NCBI RefSeq assembly: GCF_030996345.1
Contig: NZ_CP118747.1
Span: 1,114,001 to 1,178,000, forward strand
Source: Acidithiobacillus sp. AMEEHan
Lineage (GTDB): Bacteria; Pseudomonadota; Gammaproteobacteria; Acidithiobacillales; Acidithiobacillaceae
Direction of reading: 5' to 3'
DNA length: 64,000 nt
Made by a program: the position numbers and the translations under genes. Position 1 is the stretch's first letter; each line of letters begins with the position of its first letter. Shown here piece after piece: positions 37,271 to 47,343 of the stretch. The notes under the pieces are model-generated. The model ran no database searches. It saw nothing but the letters and a program-made list of their open reading frames with translations, and had not been told where the DNA came from.

Positions 37271-38920
37271 ATGGGCAGGAAGATACAGTGGCGTTGGCTG
37301 GCCTTGATCGTGCTTGGGGTGTCTCCCTGGGCCGGAGCCAGCGTCCAGTTGTCGGGGGAGAGCCTGTACTATCTCCTCAGTGCCGAGTTTGCCACCCAAC
37401 AACACGACTCTGCAATCGCTATCCCGGCCTGGAGGCACAGCGTTGATCAGGTCCCTGTGGCGCCAGTTTTGGCGGCGGCAGCGAAGGCTGCGGCGCAGCT
37501 CGGAGATCTGCCTATGGCGCTGCGTTGGGCCAAAAGATGGCATGAACTGGCACCTGATGACAGCGAGTCCGCACGCTTTGAAGCGGGGCTGCTCCTCGCC
37601 GATGGTCAGGATTCGGCAGCCCTGGAGTTGCTGCAGGCGACATTGGCGCGCTTTCCCGACGATGAGCGGGTGAGCAGCCAGCTGGCCGAGCTGCTGGCAC
37701 AGCATGGCCGCTTCGGTGATGCAGAACGATTGTTGCACACGGTTGTTCAGAATCATCCGCATTCTGCTGCAGCACAGCTTGCCTTAGGCCGTTTGGCCTT
37801 GCTGCAAAATCAACCGAAACGTGCTGCCAGCGCCTTTGCCGAGGCATTACGACTGCGCCCGGACTGGGAGGAAGCAGCGGTATTGCAGGCCGAAAGCCTC
37901 CGCCGGCAAGGGGACTCTCTGGCGGCGTTACAGTTTTTGCAGAGCTACTGTGCCGCGCATCCGAGCGCCGTGCAGGCGCGTGCCCATCTCGCCACACTCT
38001 ATCTTAGCTTGGGTGGGCAAACGCAGGCTTATCGGGTATTGCAGCAGATCAGCCTGTTGCAGCCGGACGAACCCAAAGTCTGGGGCCAAATGTTACCCTT
38101 GGCCCTGGCAGAGGCGGACTGGCGCGGTGCCCAGCGGGCACTGGAGCATCTACGCGAGCTGGCTCCCCACTCGCCATTGGTCCCCTATTACCAAGGGCGC
38201 ATCGCCGAAGATCAAAAGGAGTGGTCGAAGGCGCGGGAGGAGTACGCAAAGCTGGCCGGTACGCCTCTGGCGGACGAAGGGCAGCTGCGCATCGCCCAGA
38301 CCTATTATGCGCAAGGGCAAAAGGACAAGGCGCTGCAGGAGCTGCAAAAAATCCAGGCACGGCATCCGAACGATGCGCAGATTCCGCTCCTGCGTGCGCA
38401 ACTGCTCCAGGAAGAGGCCGATTACGGCGATGCCGCACGAGTTCTCGATCAAGCCCTGGAACGCAATCCCCGCGATGCTGCCCTCTGGTATGCCCGTGGC
38501 ACTATCGCCGAGCTGCAGAAGGACTATGCCGGCATGGAGAAGGCCATGCGTATCGTCATCGAGCTGCGGCCCGAGGACGCGCAAGCCTACAATTTCATCG
38601 GCTACAGTCTGCTCGAACGGCGACAGCAACTGGCGCAGGCCGGGGCATATCTCGAAAAGGCCATTCAACTGGCTCCCGAAGACCCCAACATCCAGGATAG
38701 CGTAGGTTGGTATTACCACCTGCAGGGCGACCAAAAGAAGGCGCTGGACTATCTCCAGAAGGCCCATGCCCAGCTTGGCGACGAGCCGGAAGTGCTTGCT
38801 CATCTGGGGCGCGTCCTCTGGCAGCTGGGGCGCCAGGAGGAAGCGCGTGCCCTGTGGCGGCGTGGCCTCGAGAAACACCCGGGTAGTAAGCAGCTCCAAG
38901 AGGCCCTGTTGCACCCATGA
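37271..38920 (+). CDS. Exported tetratricopeptide-repeat protein
   Basis: 549 residues. The N-terminal signal peptide (MGRKIQWRWLALIVLGVSPWAGA) is followed by about 12-14 TPR units (for example DSAALELLQATLARFPDDERV and ARVLDQALERNPRDAALWYARG). Usually a periplasmic or lipoprotein scaffold; no lipobox cysteine is seen here. It precedes lolB with a 4-base overlap, an order found in several proteobacteria, so a role in outer-membrane lipoprotein handling is possible. ATG 37271 has AGGGA upstream. 78 bases from hemA, divergent. Confidence 0.86.
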   Translation: MGRKIQWRWLALIVLGVSPWAGASVQLSGESLYYLLSAEFATQQHDSAIAIPAWRHSVDQVPVAPVLAAAAKAAAQLGDLPMALRWAKRWHELAPDDSESARFEAGLLLADGQDSAALELLQATLARFPDDERVSSQLAELLAQHGRFGDAERLLHTVVQNHPHSAAAQLALGRLALLQNQPKRAASAFAEALRLRPDWEEAAVLQAESLRRQGDSLAALQFLQSYCAAHPSAVQARAHLATLYLSLGGQTQAYRVLQQISLLQPDEPKVWGQMLPLALAEADWRGAQRALEHLRELAPHSPLVPYYQGRIAEDQKEWSKAREEYAKLAGTPLADEGQLRIAQTYYAQGQKDKALQELQKIQARHPNDAQIPLLRAQLLQEEADYGDAARVLDQALERNPRDAALWYARGTIAELQKDYAGMEKAMRIVIELRPEDAQAYNFIGYSLLERRQQLAQAGAYLEKAIQLAPEDPNIQDSVGWYYHLQGDQKKALDYLQKAHAQLGDEPEVLAHLGRVLWQLGRQEEARALWRRGLEKHPGSKQLQEALLHP

Positions 38921-39531
38921 AAGGCATGCTGCGGCAGAATTGGCGGATGCTGGCGATTCCTGCCTTACTGTTACTTGGCGCCTGCGCGCAGCTGCCCGCG
39001 CCAAGTGGTCGCGCGCAGCTTCTCCTGCCGGCTGAGCAACGGGCACAGGTTCTCGCCTCGGTGCATCGGTGGACGGCCACCGGTCAGGCCTCCCTGCGTA
39101 GCCCGCGCGGGAGCCAGAGTTTTGGTTTTGTCTGGCGGCAGCAGGCCACCGGCGAGCAGCTCCGCATCCTCGGCCCCCTGGGCAATACGGTTGCCGAGTT
39201 GCGCGATGACGGTGCGCAGGCCTCGCTGCTCGAGGCCAATGGCCGGCATCTGACGGCGAGTACCATGAGCGTCTTGCTCGAACGGGTACTGGGGGTTGCA
39301 TTGCCCGTTGCTGAACTCCCCCAATGGCTGCTGGGTATTCCGCCATCCGGGCAAGTGGATTCCTTTGATGCCGCCGGCCTGCCCGAGCGCGCCCGTTGGG
39401 GGGGCTGGCAACTGCAATATCTGCGCTATGAGGCGGTGGGCGGGTTACAGATGCCGGCGCTTTTGCAGGCCTCTGGGCCAGATGCCCTGCAGTTGCGCAT
39501 CGCGGTCAGCAACTGGCAACTGGGGCAATGA
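38917..39531 (+). CDS. lolB: Outer-membrane lipoprotein receptor LolB
   Basis: 204 residues. Lipobox LLLLGAC with the acylated Cys at 23, then a LolB beta-barrel domain (ATGQASLRSP, FVWRQ, LGPLGNTVAEL). Accepts lipoproteins from LolA and inserts them in the outer membrane. Lies between the TPR gene and ispE, the normal lolB-ispE-prs order. Confidence 0.9.
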   Translation: MKGMLRQNWRMLAIPALLLLGACAQLPAPSGRAQLLLPAEQRAQVLASVHRWTATGQASLRSPRGSQSFGFVWRQQATGEQLRILGPLGNTVAELRDDGAQASLLEANGRHLTASTMSVLLERVLGVALPVAELPQWLLGIPPSGQVDSFDAAGLPERARWGGWQLQYLRYEAVGGLQMPALLQASGPDALQLRIAVSNWQLGQ

Positions 39532-40393
39532 TGAACGCGCAATGGTATCCGGCACCGGCAAAACTGAATCTGATGTTGCGGGTCATTGGCCAGCGTGAAG
39601 ATGGCTACCATTTTCTGCAAAGCGTTTTTCAGTTTCTTGACCTGCACGACGAACTCCGCTTTGCTTCGGCGCCTGCCGGGGTGTTTCGTTCCTTTGGCGG
39701 GCCGCCAGGTCTGGCGCCGGAAAAGGAATTGACCCTGCGCGCGGCACGCCTCCTGGCCGAGCGCTGCGGCGTGAGCGAGGGCGTGGAGATCACTCTGCGC
39801 AAGCGGTTGCCGGAAGGAGGGGGGGTCGGCGGGGGGTCGTCCGATGCTGCCACTACCCTGCTGGTGCTCAACCAGCTCTGGAATTGCGCCCTGACGCGAA
39901 CGGAGTTGATGGCTATGGGTACCACGCTCGGTGCCGATGTGCCGATCTTCCTTTTTGGCCGCAGCGCGTGGGCGGAGGGCATCGGCGAGCTCCTCCAGCC
40001 CATGCCGCCCATCCCGGAGCTCCCGTACCTCCTCGTACATCCAGGCGTATCCGTTGCCACCGCTGAAATTTTTCGCGCCCCCGAATTGACACGCCAACAC
40101 CCGCCCAGCACAATATCGGCGTTTTTGGGGGGGATCAGGAGAACACCCTGGAACCCTTGGTCCGACGCCGTTATCCCGTCATTGCTGAATGCATCGATTG
40201 GTTGCGTGCCCAAGGCCTGCGGAATGCAAGATTGACCGGCAGTGGTGCCTGTTGTTTTGCCGAAATTCCCGTAGGCGTGGCTGGTGAGGCCCTTCTTTCC
40301 CAACTGCCCTCACCATGGCGTGGGTGGTTGGTGAGAGGATGCAATCGCCACCCGCTTCTCGGACTTCTCCCGGAAATCCCTGTTGGGGCGTAG
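39528..40393 (+). CDS. ispE: 4-diphosphocytidyl-2-C-methyl-D-erythritol kinase, split by a frameshift
   Basis: MEP-pathway kinase. The GHMP motif GGGVGGGSSDAATTLL is present. As written, the frame goes wrong after ISAFLGG: the G-run at 40127-40133 has seven Gs, whereas eight would continue as GDQENTLEPLVRR and into the C-terminal RLTGSGACCFAEIP seen in the next frame up to 40393. This single missing G disrupts an essential gene, so a sequencing error is the likeliest cause. Restored, the protein is about 288 residues, the usual size. Its stop lies inside the 5' part of the following tRNA gene. Confidence 0.88.
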
Positions 40394-40458
40394 CCAAGCG
40401 GTAAGGCACCGGATTTTGATTCCGGCATTCCCAGGTTCGAATCCTGGCGCCCCAGCCA
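40384..40458 (+). tRNA. tRNA-Gln (anticodon UUG)
   Basis: 75 bases. Acceptor TGGGGCG paired with CGCCCCA, anticodon stem CCGGA/TCCGG with loop TTTTGAT (anticodon TTG), T-loop GGTTCGAATCC, encoded CCA. The first ten bases are shared with the 3' end of ispE, so both must come from the same primary transcript or the tRNA is processed from the ispE-prs message. Confidence 0.97.
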
Positions 40459-40497
40459 TTTTATTTTTGCGGACAGTGCAGAGGGATCCATCCTTTC

Positions 40498-41444
40498 ATG
40501 TCTCACGGTAGCCTGATGGTATTCAGCGGGAACGCCAATCCCGCCCTGGCAGCGCAGATCGTCAAATTTCTCCAGATTCCCCTGGGGCGGGCAGAGGTCA
40601 GCCGCTTCAGTGACGGCGAGGTCTTCGTCGAGATTCTGGAAAATGTCCGCGGTCATGACGTCTTCGTACTGCAACCCACCTGTGCCCCGACGAACGATCA
40701 CCTCATGGAACTGCTGGCCATGATCGACGCCCTCAAGCGCGCCTCGGCCAATCGCATTACGGCGGTCATGCCGTACTTTGGTTACGCACGGCAAGATCGC
40801 AAATCTCGTGCCCGCACGGCGATCACTGCCAAACTCGTCGCTGATCTGGTGACCACCGCTGGCGCGCACCGTGTCCTGACCATGGACCTGCATGCGGATC
40901 AGATCCAGGGCTTTTTCGACGTTCCAGTGGACAATATCTACGCCTCGCCCATCCTGCTCGGCGACATCTGGCGGCAAAACCCGGAAAATCTCATGGTCGT
41001 TTCCCCCGACGTGGGCGGTGTGGTACGCGCACGTGCCATTGCCAAACGGCTGGAGGTAGATCTCGCCATCATCGACAAACGCCGTCCACGCCCCAACGAA
41101 TCGGTGGTGATGAATATCATCGGCGAGGTCGACGGACGTAGTTGCGTGCTGGTAGACGATATGGTCGATACCGCCAACACCTTGTGTGAAGCGGCGCATG
41201 CTCTGAAAACGCGGGGGCGCTGCGCGTGAGCGCCTACTGCACCCACCCGGTGCTATCCGGCAAGGCCATCGAGCGCATCCGCGGTTCCCAACTCGACGAA
41301 CTGGTGGTGACCGACACCATTCCATTGAGCAGCGAAGCGCGCGCCTGTGACAAGATCCGCGTGCTCTCGGTCGCCGAACTCTTTGCCGAAACCATCCGCC
41401 GGATTGCCGAGGAAGACTCTGTCAGCTCCCTGTTCATGGACTGA
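40498..41444 (+). CDS. prs: Ribose-phosphate pyrophosphokinase, split by a frameshift
   Basis: PRPP synthetase. Motifs present are [21 protein letters not shown] and [11 protein letters not shown], with the PRPP loop [11 protein letters not shown]. The frame breaks at the G-run 41213-41217 (five Gs; six would give [18 protein letters not shown] and run on to the stop at 41444). Both halves together match a normal 315-residue enzyme. Essential gene, so most likely a sequence error. Lies 39 bases after tRNA-Gln. Confidence 0.9.
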
Positions 41445-41447
41445 TTC

Positions 41448-41672
41448 TCAGGAGTATGGGGCGGCCTGCCGGTCGAGAGTTTTCCGTTCGGGCAGTTGCG
41501 GGGCGGGAGTTGCGGCGTGTCCTGCGATGACGGTCAACGGATGCGGATCGGGCTGGTCAACACCGTTCACCAACCAGGCATGGAGAAAAAAGTACGCGAC
41601 CACCGCCAAGAGAAGGATCAGCGTACCCCAAACCCAAGCGTAAGCACCGGCATTTTTGCCCTCTTCCGTCAT
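41448..41672 (-). CDS. Small single-pass membrane protein
   Basis: 74 residues. Short N-terminus MTEEGKNAGAYA, one strong membrane helix (WVWGTLILLLAVVAYFFLHAWLV) and a Pro-rich soluble tail. It starts 8 bases after the PBP1a stop, so it is probably the last gene of the pgi-dac-PBP1a run. I do not recognise the family. Its tail converges with prs 3 bases away. Confidence 0.6.
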   Translation of the reverse strand: MTEEGKNAGAYAWVWGTLILLLAVVAYFFLHAWLVNGVDQPDPHPLTVIAGHAATPAPQLPERKTLDRQAAPYS

Positions 41673-41680
41673 TTTTGCTC

Positions 41681-44160
41681 CTAAAAGATTTTCATCAATG
41701 CGCGCACGAAACTCTGCTCTTCCTGCTGTCGTGGCGTCTTGGCTGCGGGGGGCAGATAGCCTGCCAAAAAATACCCCATCTTGCCGGGATTTCCCTTGCC
41801 ACCGCCGGTGGCCAGAGTGCCGGTCTGCGGATCATAGCGCGCCGTGACGACGTCCGGGGGCCTGAAAAAGCCGGTATCCGGCATGCCCTGCAGAGCCGTT
41901 CCCATGTAACGTATCCAGATCGGCAAGGCTTCGCGGGCACCCGCCGCCCAGGTGCCCATGGTATGGTTGTCGTCATAGCCCACCCATACCGAGGTGGTGA
42001 TTTCCGGATTGAAGCCATTGAACCAGGCGTTCTCTTCGGCATTGGTGGTGCCGGTTTTTCCGGCGAGGTCATGGCGATGCAGAATCTGCGCCGCGACCCC
42101 CGTCCCGACGCGGATCACCCGCTCCATCATCCGCGTCATCAGATAGGCCACCCCCGGGGGATGACCGTCTGACGGGCGGGTGCCCGATAGGCCAACGGGC
42201 AGTGCAGAAGCGCCACTTGCGTGCCATTGGCGGTGATCACCTTGCGAATGAGATAGGGGTGAGGGAGAAAGCCGCCGCTGGAGAAGGTGGCGTAGGCGCG
42301 TGCCATCTGCAGGGGCGTGAAATCGCCGGCACCGAGCACCATCGAAGGGGTTGCCGGCACCTGTTTAGCGGGAAAGCCGAAGCGCTGCACATAGGTTTTC
42401 GCATAAGGGATGCCCACATCCATGAGCAGGCGCACACTCGGCACGTTGTGGGAGTCGGCGAGATCCTCCCAGATCGGGAAGGGAACCTTGGAAAAGGTGC
42501 GACTATAGTTGGTGGGTGCGTAGATCTGCCCGTCCGCCAGATGGATGATCAGGGGGGTGTCGGCAATCAAGGAAACCGGGGTGTAATAGCCCTTGTGACC
42601 ACTGGCGAGCAGTGTAGGAGCGTCGATGACCGAGGCATAGACGAAGGGCTTGAAACCGGATCCCGGTTGCCGGTAAGAATACAGGGCGCGATCAAAATGA
42701 CTGAGTTCGTAGCTGAAGCCGCCGACCAAGGCAAGGATGGCGCCGCTGTGACTATTCAGCGAAACCAAGGCCCCCTGGACGTGCGGGATCTGCGCCAGCT
42801 GCCAGCCGGCGTGGGGTACAGCGTGCCAGACCCTGGTACCCCAGACGGGGTTACCCGTTCCTTCCGTCGCCGCGGCGACATAGTGCCGGACCCAGATGAG
42901 ATCACCTGCTGCAAGCACCTGATTCACCCCCGTCGGCCGCTGGCCATTGGGCCGTAATCGGGCCCAGGCAACGTCCCGGAGACGGAGTTCGGCCTGCCGT
43001 TGCCCCTCGATCTTGATCTGCGCTTTCTGCGCATCGACTGTTTCCACCACCGCCCAGCGCAAGTTGGCCGGGTCGAAGTCCGGCAACATGGGGGGGCGCT
43101 GCCCGTGCAGAGCGGCCTGCAGCATCTGGCCGCGCAGTTGCGCAATTGGACCGCGCCAGGCCTTGGGGTCCATGCTATCGAGACCCATGGCGTAATTCTC
43201 CAAGCCAATCGCCACATCCTGGCTGGCTGCCTGCTGATCTCGCGGATCGATGCTGGTGTAGACCCGCAGGCCACTGCGGTAGGTAAAGTCGGGGCCAAAA
43301 TGCTTCTCCAGCCAGCTACGGATCCAGTCGGTGGCATAAGGGGCCAAGTTGCTTGCAGGGGCGTGGTAGCGGGCGCGAATTGGCTCGGCCATGGCTCGTT
43401 GCGCGGCCTCCTCACTGATGAACCCCAGTCTTGCCATGCGGCGCAGTACATAGTCGCGGCGCGTCTTGGCCGAGGCCGGCGAAGCGATAGGGTTGAATAC
43501 CGATGGGGCAGCTGGCAAACCCGCCAGAGTCGCCATTTCGCCCAAACTCAGTTGCGAGACCGTCTTGCCGTAATAGGTTTCGGCGGCCGCCTGTACTCCG
43601 TAGGCTCCCTCGCCCAGATAGATCTTGTTGACGTAGAGATCGAGGATCTGCGCGCGATCCAGATGTTGGGCCAGCTTGTAGGCAAGGAGGATCTCTGCCA
43701 CCTTGCGGGTGATGGTCTTTTTCGGAGTCAGGTAAAAATTGCGGGCGACCTGCTCGGTAATCGTGCTCGCTCCCTGCACCGGTCCCCAATGGAGGAGATC
43801 CACCCAGGCAGCGCGAATGATGCCGGGAAAGCTGACCGGATAATACAGCGGATTGTGGCTGTAGAACTTGGAGTTTTCGGCGGCGATGAAAGCTTCCTGC
43901 AGGCGCTTCGGAACCTGGCGGAGAGGCAAGGCGTAGCGCAACTGCGGGCCGATGACCTGCAGGAGCTTACCGTTATTGGCATAGATGCGTAGTGGCTCGG
44001 CCGGATGCCAATGTTCCAACGCTTGTACTGGAGGAAGTTCCTGGTAGATGCGATAGGTCCAGAACCCAACGGCGATGGCGGCGTCCACCAATACGAAAAG
44101 GACGACAAAGACCAGCCAGAACCGCCAGCTGCGCTGGCGGAAGAAGGGAGTCGCAGACAT
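41681..44160 (-). CDS. Bifunctional class A penicillin-binding protein (PBP1a type), split by a frameshift
   Basis: Makes peptidoglycan. N-terminal membrane anchor, then a glycosyltransferase domain (AAENSKFYSH, QGASTITEQVARNFYL, RKVAEILLAYKLAQ, catalytic glutamates kept), then a transpeptidase with PGSGFKPF (SxxK) and DSHNVPS (SxN). The third transpeptidase motif GKTGTTN lies in a different frame. The break is at 42151-42160, a C5G5 run on this strand, where one extra base gives VIPPGVAYLMT and restores one continuous protein of about 826 residues. I annotate both pieces as one gene. Lies 35 bases downstream of the PBP5-like gene. Confidence 0.88.
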
Positions 44161-44195
44161 TGTTCAGGCCTCGCTGGAGCGCAATCGCGCGTCGC

Positions 44196-45347
44196 TCATA
44201 GCGCACCCTGTGCGCGATGCCAGAGACGACTGAACCAACCGGCCTTGGCCACCGCATTTTTCGCGAGTACTGGTTCCGCTTTCAGGATCTTGCCTTGCCA
44301 GAGAAGATCGAGGGTGCCCACGTTGCTATTGGCCGCGATCGGGGCCTGCAGATTGGCCGCTGCGACGAAACGGCTTTCCACCTTGCCCTGGCTGGGCCGC
44401 GGGACGACCACGTTGATCGCTTTGGGGGTGATGACCGAGAGAGTTTCCGGGCTCCAGTCGATCCGCTTCAGCTGTGCCACTACCGCGCCGGCGGGATAGA
44501 CCTGCCGTTGCTGCCAGCCATGGAAACCGTAATGCAACATGGCCGCGGCGTCGGTACCGGCGACGGCGCGCGAGCTGGCGCCCAGAATTACCGCCACCAG
44601 GTCACGACCCTCCTGGCTGGCGCTGACGGCCAGATCCCAGTTGTTGGCTGACGCCAAGCCCACTCCCAGACCCGTGATGCCGTGTTGGCCCGCCAACGGG
44701 TTGTAGTTGTACTGGGTGATGTTGTTGTAGCGGTAACTTGCCTGCCCCGCGACTTTCTCGACCTGCGGGAATTTCACCAACAGGGCCCGTGCCAGGCGGG
44801 CGATGTCGAGCGCCGTACTGCGCTGCCCAGGTGTGGGCATGCCATCGGGATTGACGAAATGGGTTTGGGTCAGGCCCATGCTGGCGGCTTCGCGGTTCAT
44901 CAGGTCGACAAAACCGCCGACACTGCCGGCCACCGACTGGGCAATGGCAATGGCGGCGTCGTTGCCCCCGTCGATCAGCAGGCCATGGGTCAGTTGGTCG
45001 ATGGTTACCGGAAGACCTGGCTGGATGAACATGCGCGAGCCCGCGGCATGCCAGGCGTCGACGCTTACTGAGACGTGCTGGTCGGGTTGTAGCATCTTCT
45101 GCGCTTCTGCCTGATAGAGGAGATAGGCGGTCATCAGCTTGACCAGGCCCGACGGGTCGTAGCTCGCTTGCCCATTCTGGTCGAGCAGGACTTGATCGGT
45201 ATTGACGTCGATCAGCACCGCCGCCTTGACGCCGGAAATCTGTGGTGCTGGCATGGGTGGTGCTGCGGGCAGAGTAGGCGTGGGCACGACGGCATAGGCA
45301 GTACCGGAAACCAGCAAAACAGCAAAAAACGCGGCGGTTTTCTTCAT
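44196..45347 (-). CDS. Degenerate D-alanyl-D-alanine carboxypeptidase (PBP5/DacA-like)
   Basis: 383 residues with a signal peptide, peptidase_S11 domain and the PBP5-like C-terminal beta domain (YLTIPRG-like VVVPRPSQG). Aligned with PBP5, all three active-site motifs are altered: the family's ASLTK reads SGLVK (residues 66-70, Gly67 at the serine position), SGN reads GGN (127-129) and KTG reads ITG (224-226). The rest of the fold is well kept. It is thus a probable pseudoenzyme that may bind peptidoglycan peptides or regulate the adjacent PBP1a. No frameshift is involved. The C-terminus ends with an amphipathic-looking helix (WFSRLWHRAQGAL), as in membrane-anchored PBP5. Confidence 0.85.
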   Translation of the reverse strand: MKKTAAFFAVLLVSGTAYAVVPTPTLPAAPPMPAPQISGVKAAVLIDVNTDQVLLDQNGQASYDPSGLVKLMTAYLLYQAEAQKMLQPDQHVSVSVDAWHAAGSRMFIQPGLPVTIDQLTHGLLIDGGNDAAIAIAQSVAGSVGGFVDLMNREAASMGLTQTHFVNPDGMPTPGQRSTALDIARLARALLVKFPQVEKVAGQASYRYNNITQYNYNPLAGQHGITGLGVGLASANNWDLAVSASQEGRDLVAVILGASSRAVAGTDAAAMLHYGFHGWQQRQVYPAGAVVAQLKRIDWSPETLSVITPKAINVVVPRPSQGKVESRFVAAANLQAPIAANSNVGTLDLLWQGKILKAEPVLAKNAVAKAGWFSRLWHRAQGAL

Positions 45348-45416
45348 AGGGGCGGCAGAACTCTTCAGGAAAGATTTTCCTTTGGAAAAACTGCCGCCGG
45401 GAAAAGTTCCCGCCGC

Positions 45417-47036
45417 CTAGCCACGGCTGGCGCGGTAGCGCTCGATCAGCGCCTGGGTAGAGCTGTCATGGGAATGATGTGTCTTGCCCTGCAGGTCGGA
45501 TTCGACGCGCGTGGCCAAGACCTTACCGAGCTCTACCCCCCACTGGTCAAAGGAGTCGATGCCCCAGATCACCCCCTGGGTGAAGACGCTGTGTTCGTAG
45601 AGGGCGACCAGGGCACCCAGAGAGAAAGGGGTGAGGGCATCGACGAGGAGCAGGTTGCTGGGCCGATTGCCGGGCGAAACCCGGTGGGGAATCTGTGCCT
45701 GGGGTACCCCCAGGGCACGCAGTTCGTCCGCCGAGCGGCCAAAAGCCAGGGCCTCACTTTGTGCAAAGAGATTGGCCATGAGCAGGTCATGTTGGTCCCT
45801 GTATTCGCTGAGGGGGGCGATAAAACCAATCAAGTCACAGGGCACCAAGCGGGTTCCCTGATGCAGCAATTGGTAAAAGGAGTGTTGGCCGTCGGTGCCG
45901 GGTTCACCCCAAATGATTGGGCCGCTATCCACTGTAAGGGAGTTCCCGGCGAGGTCTACCCGTTTGCCGTTGCTTTCCATCTGCAGTTGCTGCAGATAGG
46001 CGGGAAAGCGGGCCAGGTCGTGGGCATAGGGCAGGATCGCCTGGCTCTGTGCGTCCCAGAAATTGTTGTACCAGATCGAGATCATCCCCAGGAGCACCGG
46101 CAGATTTTGCTCCAGCGGGGCATGCTGAAAGTGCTCATCCATGGCATGGAACCCGCGCAGCATCTCGCCAAAGGCCGACGAGCCAACCGCCAGCATGGTG
46201 GCCAGACCAATGGCGGAATCCATCGAGTAGCGCCCGCCTACCCAGTCCCAAAAGCCGAAGCTATGCTCTGGATGCATGCCAAAGGCGGCGACCGCCTTGT
46301 CATTGGTGGATACTGCAACGAAGTGTTGCTCCACCGCTGCCTCGCCCAAGGCCGCCACCAGCCAACGTCGGGCGGCGTGGGCATTGGTCATGGTTTCCAG
46401 GGTAGTAAAAGTTTTCGAAGCGATGATGAACAGAGTCTCTTCGGGGTCGACCTCGGCGAGTACCGCCGCGAGTGCCGCACCATCGACATTCGCTACGAAG
46501 TGTTCGCGGATGCCCGCGATCCGCTGCTGCCGTAACGCGCGGTAGGCCATCTCCGGCCCCAGATAGGAGCCACCGATACCGATATTGACGATTTGGCGCA
46601 GGGGTTTGCCCGTCGCTCCCAGCCATTCTCCGCTATGGACCTTATCGCAGAAGGTCATCATGCGCTGCAGAACCGCATGCACCTCCGGCACGACGTTGAC
46701 TCCCTGGTCGCAGATCCGGGCATCTTTCGGTGCACGCAGGGCGGCATGCAGGACGGCGCGATCTTCCGTCGTGTTGATGTGCTCGCCAGCGAACATGGCG
46801 GCGCGGCGCGTCTCGAGGCCGCGTTCCCGCGCCAGATCGATCAGTGCCGCCAGGGTTTCCTGATGCAGCCAGTTCTTCGAGTAATCCAGGTAGATGCCGC
46901 AGGCCTCGGCGGTCATCTGGCTGCCACGCTCGGGATCCGCATCGAAGAGATCGGCAATCCTCGCATCACCCCAATCCTCTCGTTGCTTCTGCACTCGCTG
47001 CCAGGCCGGTAGATCCTGCAATTTTGCTGCGCACAT
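45417..47036 (-). CDS. pgi: Glucose-6-phosphate isomerase
   Basis: 539 residues. Signatures [15 protein letters not shown] and [19 protein letters not shown] with the catalytic region are intact. Interconverts glucose- and fructose-6-phosphate. ATG 47036 has AGGAG seven bases upstream; an upstream in-frame start at 47111 lies in the AT-rich promoter area. 69 bases upstream of the PBP5-like gene. Confidence 0.96.
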   Translation of the reverse strand: MCAAKLQDLPAWQRVQKQREDWGDARIADLFDADPERGSQMTAEACGIYLDYSKNWLHQETLAALIDLARERGLETRRAAMFAGEHINTTEDRAVLHAALRAPKDARICDQGVNVVPEVHAVLQRMMTFCDKVHSGEWLGATGKPLRQIVNIGIGGSYLGPEMAYRALRQQRIAGIREHFVANVDGAALAAVLAEVDPEETLFIIASKTFTTLETMTNAHAARRWLVAALGEAAVEQHFVAVSTNDKAVAAFGMHPEHSFGFWDWVGGRYSMDSAIGLATMLAVGSSAFGEMLRGFHAMDEHFQHAPLEQNLPVLLGMISIWYNNFWDAQSQAILPYAHDLARFPAYLQQLQMESNGKRVDLAGNSLTVDSGPIIWGEPGTDGQHSFYQLLHQGTRLVPCDLIGFIAPLSEYRDQHDLLMANLFAQSEALAFGRSADELRALGVPQAQIPHRVSPGNRPSNLLLVDALTPFSLGALVALYEHSVFTQGVIWGIDSFDQWGVELGKVLATRVESDLQGKTHHSHDSSTQALIERYRASRG

Positions 47037-47343
47037 GTTCACTCTCCTGGGCTTGCCAAGTTGGTCGGGAGATACTCCAAAAAGAGTAGGAGAAGGTCGT
47101 GGAGGCTGCAAGGCAAACGATTACTCTAAAATAAAAATATCTACATATATGATTATATTGGGTTATTTGGGAAGATATGGTGCAAAACAACCAGCCAATT
47201 CGGTGCTTTTGAACGATTCTTAAGTAGTCATATCACCAAATCCTTATTTTTGCTGGCGCTCCCTTCGCCAGAAATGTGGCATGCGCTTTGCTGTTTTGGA
47301 ACCAGCAGTTCATCCATAACCCTACCGAGTCGAGGAATCAGCA
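47037..47343. other. AT-rich divergent region between pgi and cydA
   Basis: About 300 bases with a strikingly AT-rich core (47120-47200) unlike the surrounding GC-rich DNA. A weak cydA promoter candidate is TTGAAC (47209) with TATCAC (47231) at a 16-base spacing. A 6-bp hairpin (CTGGCG/CGCCAG, 47253-47271) lies in the probable cydA leader. I find no clear FNR or ArcA half-site pair, though such control is usual for cyd genes. Confidence 0.45.

Noticed and set aside
47253-47271. Hairpin CTGGCG/CGCCAG before cydA as a terminator
   Set aside because: No T-run after it on either strand; more likely part of the cydA leader.
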